Assembly: GCF_003660105.1 (NCBI RefSeq)
Contig: NZ_CP032823.1
Span: 1,922,001 to 1,986,000, forward strand
Direction of reading: 5' to 3'
Length of the DNA: 64,000 bases
Source: Aliarcobacter cryaerophilus ATCC 43158
Lineage (GTDB): Bacteria > Campylobacterota > Campylobacteria > Campylobacterales > Arcobacteraceae
A model generated the notes under the pieces. That model was given only the letters and a program-made list of their open reading frames with translations, was not told the origin of the DNA and did not search any database. Shown here one piece after another: positions 62,198 through 64,000 of this stretch. The translations under genes were made by a program, and so were the position numbers. How positions within the stretch are numbered: the stretch's first letter is position 1; the number at the start of each line of letters is the position of its first letter.

Positions 62198-64000
62198 TTA
62201 AATCCCTATATCTCTACTTTTTACACTATCTTTTCCATAAAACTCTTTACTATTTGTATCATCTACAATTACTTTTGCGATACTATCTGTTAGTTTTGCA
62301 ATTTCGTTTGTTTGTGATGCAATTTGTGCATTTTGTTGAGTTTGTCTATCAAGATTATTAACAACATCATTAATTTGTTCAATTCCCAATAGTTGTTCTT
62401 TTGAAGAGTTTTGAATATCTTTAATTAAACTCATAGTTTGAGAAATATTTGAATTTAACTCTTTATACCCTTCAATCATACTATTTGCAATCTCTTTCCC
62501 TTCATTTGCTTTTTTTGTAGCATTTTCAACTATATCTTTAATCTCTTTTGCAGCTTCTGAACTTCTACTTGCTAGATTTCGCACCTCTTGAGCAACAACT
62601 GCAAACCCTTTTCCAGCTTCTCCAGCAGTTGCTGCTTCAACAGCTGCATTTAGACTTAAAATATTTGTTTGAAATGCAATATTATCAATTACGCTTATAG
62701 CTTCATTTACTAAATTTACTTGAGTATTTATCTCATCCATAGCAATAGTTGTTTGATTTGCATATTTCTCACCAACAACTACAGATTTTGTAACATCATT
62801 TGATAATAGTGACATTTTTGTAATATTTTCACTATTACTTCTAACAGTTGATGTAATCTCTTCAATAGCAGCTGCTGTCTCTTCAAGACTTGCTGCTGCA
62901 CTATTTGAAGAACTATTCAATTTATTTACATTTTCAAGTAAAACATTTGAACTATCACCAAGAGTTAATCCATTTTTTTTATTCTCTATTAACATAGTTG
63001 TAATAGACTCACCCAAAGTATTAACACCATTTGCAAGTTTTAATAGATGTTCTTTTAAATCTTTTGTTGGAATTTTGCTCAAATAGTTATATTTTGAATA
63101 TTGTTCCAAAATATCAAGTACATTTTCAATATTATTTTCTAAATTATTTGCCATTTGGTTTAAAACATTTTTTAGTTGCAACAATGCTGGATTTGATACT
63201 TCTATATTTATTCTTTGACATAAATCACCATGTTCAAACTCTCCTAAAACAGAAATTGTTTCACTTATAAGTTTTCTATCCTCTTCTATGCCTTGTCTTG
63301 TTTTTTCAATATTATCACTTAAAACTTTTGACATTCTTCCAAATTCATCTTTTGTATTTACATGTACAAAATCTATACTATCTTTTTGTCTATTTAAGTA
63401 AGAGAAAAATTCATCTAAATCTTTATTTATTATCAAAAGTGGCTCATTTACTGTTTTTTTGATAATAAAATAACTTATTCCAAGTAAAGTAAATAATAGT
63501 GCTATTCCGCCAAATATAGAGTATTGTCTTAATGTGTAATTCAATGCAAGTAGATCATCAATATCAGAGCTAGTTACAATAACAATATTCCACTCTTCAA
63601 AAGTTGTAAAAGCTGATAATTTATCTATTACTTCTTTACCATCATTAAATTCATAATCTATTACACCTTCTTTTAAAACTAGCATTTGCTTTAAAGCATC
63701 TGCTACATTTTTATCAAGCTCACTTAATTTTTTATTTTTTAAAGTTGGATGAATTGTTAAAGTTTCTGTTTTAGAATCAATTATATATAAATACCCTTTA
63801 TCTCCAAACTTAATTCTCTTTAGTTTTTCTTCTAAAATTGTATATAACTTATCAAAATTATATGCCACAAATAAAATTCCAATCACCTCATTATTTTTAA
63901 TAACTGGCTCATAAACTGTCATATATTTTTTTCCAAAAAGCTCAGCAACTCCTAAATATCTCTCTTTATTTAAGATTTTTGAAAAAGCTTGGCTATCTTT
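62198..64000 (-). CDS. Methyl-accepting chemotaxis protein, C-terminal part (5' end outside window)
   Basis: 600 residues to the window edge. The frame stays open through 64000, so the start is outside. A dCache-type periplasmic part is seen first ([32 protein letters not shown]). A transmembrane helix follows at about 150-170 of the visible part, then a HAMP-like and coiled region. The signalling tip is [20 protein letters not shown] with [15 protein letters not shown]. No C-terminal CheR/CheB-binding pentapeptide is seen. The ligand is unknown. Confidence 0.92.
   Translation of the reverse strand, partial: KDSQAFSKILNKERYLGVAELFGKKYMTVYEPVIKNNEVIGILFVAYNFDKLYTILEEKLKRIKFGDKGYLYIIDSKTETLTIHPTLKNKKLSELDKNVADALKQMLVLKEGVIDYEFNDGKEVIDKLSAFTTFEEWNIVIVTSSDIDDLLALNYTLRQYSIFGGIALLFTLLGISYFIIKKTVNEPLLIINKDLDEFFSYLNRQKDSIDFVHVNTKDEFGRMSKVLSDNIEKTRQGIEEDRKLISETISVLGEFEHGDLCQRINIEVSNPALLQLKNVLNQMANNLENNIENVLDILEQYSKYNYLSKIPTKDLKEHLLKLANGVNTLGESITTMLIENKKNGLTLGDSSNVLLENVNKLNSSSNSAAASLEETAAAIEEITSTVRSNSENITKMSLLSNDVTKSVVVGEKYANQTTIAMDEINTQVNLVNEAISVIDNIAFQTNILSLNAAVEAATAGEAGKGFAVVAQEVRNLASRSSEAAKEIKDIVENATKKANEGKEIANSMIEGYKELNSNISQTMSLIKDIQNSSKEQLLGIEQINDVVNNLDRQTQQNAQIASQTNEIAKLTDSIAKVIVDDTNSKEFYGKDSVKSRDIGI

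Overview
The window is a strongly AT-rich, gene-dense bacterial chromosome segment. Gene content points to Campylobacterota, most likely the Arcobacter/Aliarcobacter group. The supporting signs are a two-gene class I ribonucleotide reductase, RNase J, an epsilon-type SurA-like foldase, histidine kinases with an HQWRQP H-box, and a TonB receptor next to a HecA/HecB-like two-partner secretion pair. The species call is inference. No rRNA, tRNA, CRISPR array, insertion sequence or prophage was seen. One partial gene lies at each edge: the 3' end of homoserine dehydrogenase on the left and the C-terminal part of a chemotaxis receptor on the right.

Layout. 1-6.0 kb: hom end, an RluA-type pseudouridine synthase, purB, nrdA, nrdB. 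6.05-7.6 kb: an OmpA-domain protein whose start is preceded by an 11-G tract, and a small helix-hairpin-helix membrane protein. 7.6-18.7 kb: the main accessory block, with a TonB receptor, a YfiR-like periplasmic protein, a histidine kinase, a response regulator, two very small genes, a 1402-residue TpsA exoprotein and its TpsB transporter. 18.7-23.4 kb (minus strand): MDR oxidoreductase, gpsA, gatB, SurA-like foldase, dCMP deaminase. 23.5-31.3 kb (plus): accB, accC, DEAD-box helicase, phosphate transporter, AEC transporter, an asparagine-synthetase-like protein. 31.3-39.6 kb (minus): lone Phd/YefM antitoxin, PhoH-PIN ATPase, hemJ, rarA, RsuA/RluB-type synthase, kdsD, RNase J, rsmA. 39.7-44.6 kb (plus): hisF, SIMPL protein, nucleosidase-like protein, rlmN, a 39-residue membrane protein, gltX, RRM protein. 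44.6-52.8 kb: a two-component pair followed by a FixH-like protein and a heavy-metal RND efflux system, then a YceI protein. 52.8-59.2 kb: trpB, a saccharopine-dehydrogenase-like protein, a class V aminotransferase, a 300-base stretch without an intact gene, a metallophosphoesterase, Hsp20 and a hemerythrin. 59.3-64 kb (minus): cysA, cysW, cysT and the chemotaxis receptor.

The most notable system is in the 7.6-18.7 kb block. Three promoters carry the same element: TCACACT, three bases, TCACACT (one copy degenerate), then exactly seven bases, then a TATAAT-like -10. They precede the TonB-receptor/YfiR-like/kinase/regulator operon, the two tiny genes, and tpsA-tpsB. The simplest reading is a self-regulated surface-signalling circuit. 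A ligand taken up or sensed at the outer membrane would be relayed through the periplasmic protein and kinase to the regulator, which controls a large secreted adhesin-like protein.

Other regulatory signals read directly from sequence are an exact parS palindrome inside kdsD with a one-mismatch copy 4.8 kb away, a CIRCE operator over a TTGACA-17-TAAAAT promoter for hsp20, an 11-bp-period direct repeat before the metal-efflux operon, and several hairpins overlapping stop codons. Other oddities are a poly-G tract at a start codon, a probable AUA start codon in the AEC transporter, a roughly 48-residue insertion in NrdA between two catalytic cysteines, and an asparagine-synthetase-like protein lacking the glutaminase cysteine.
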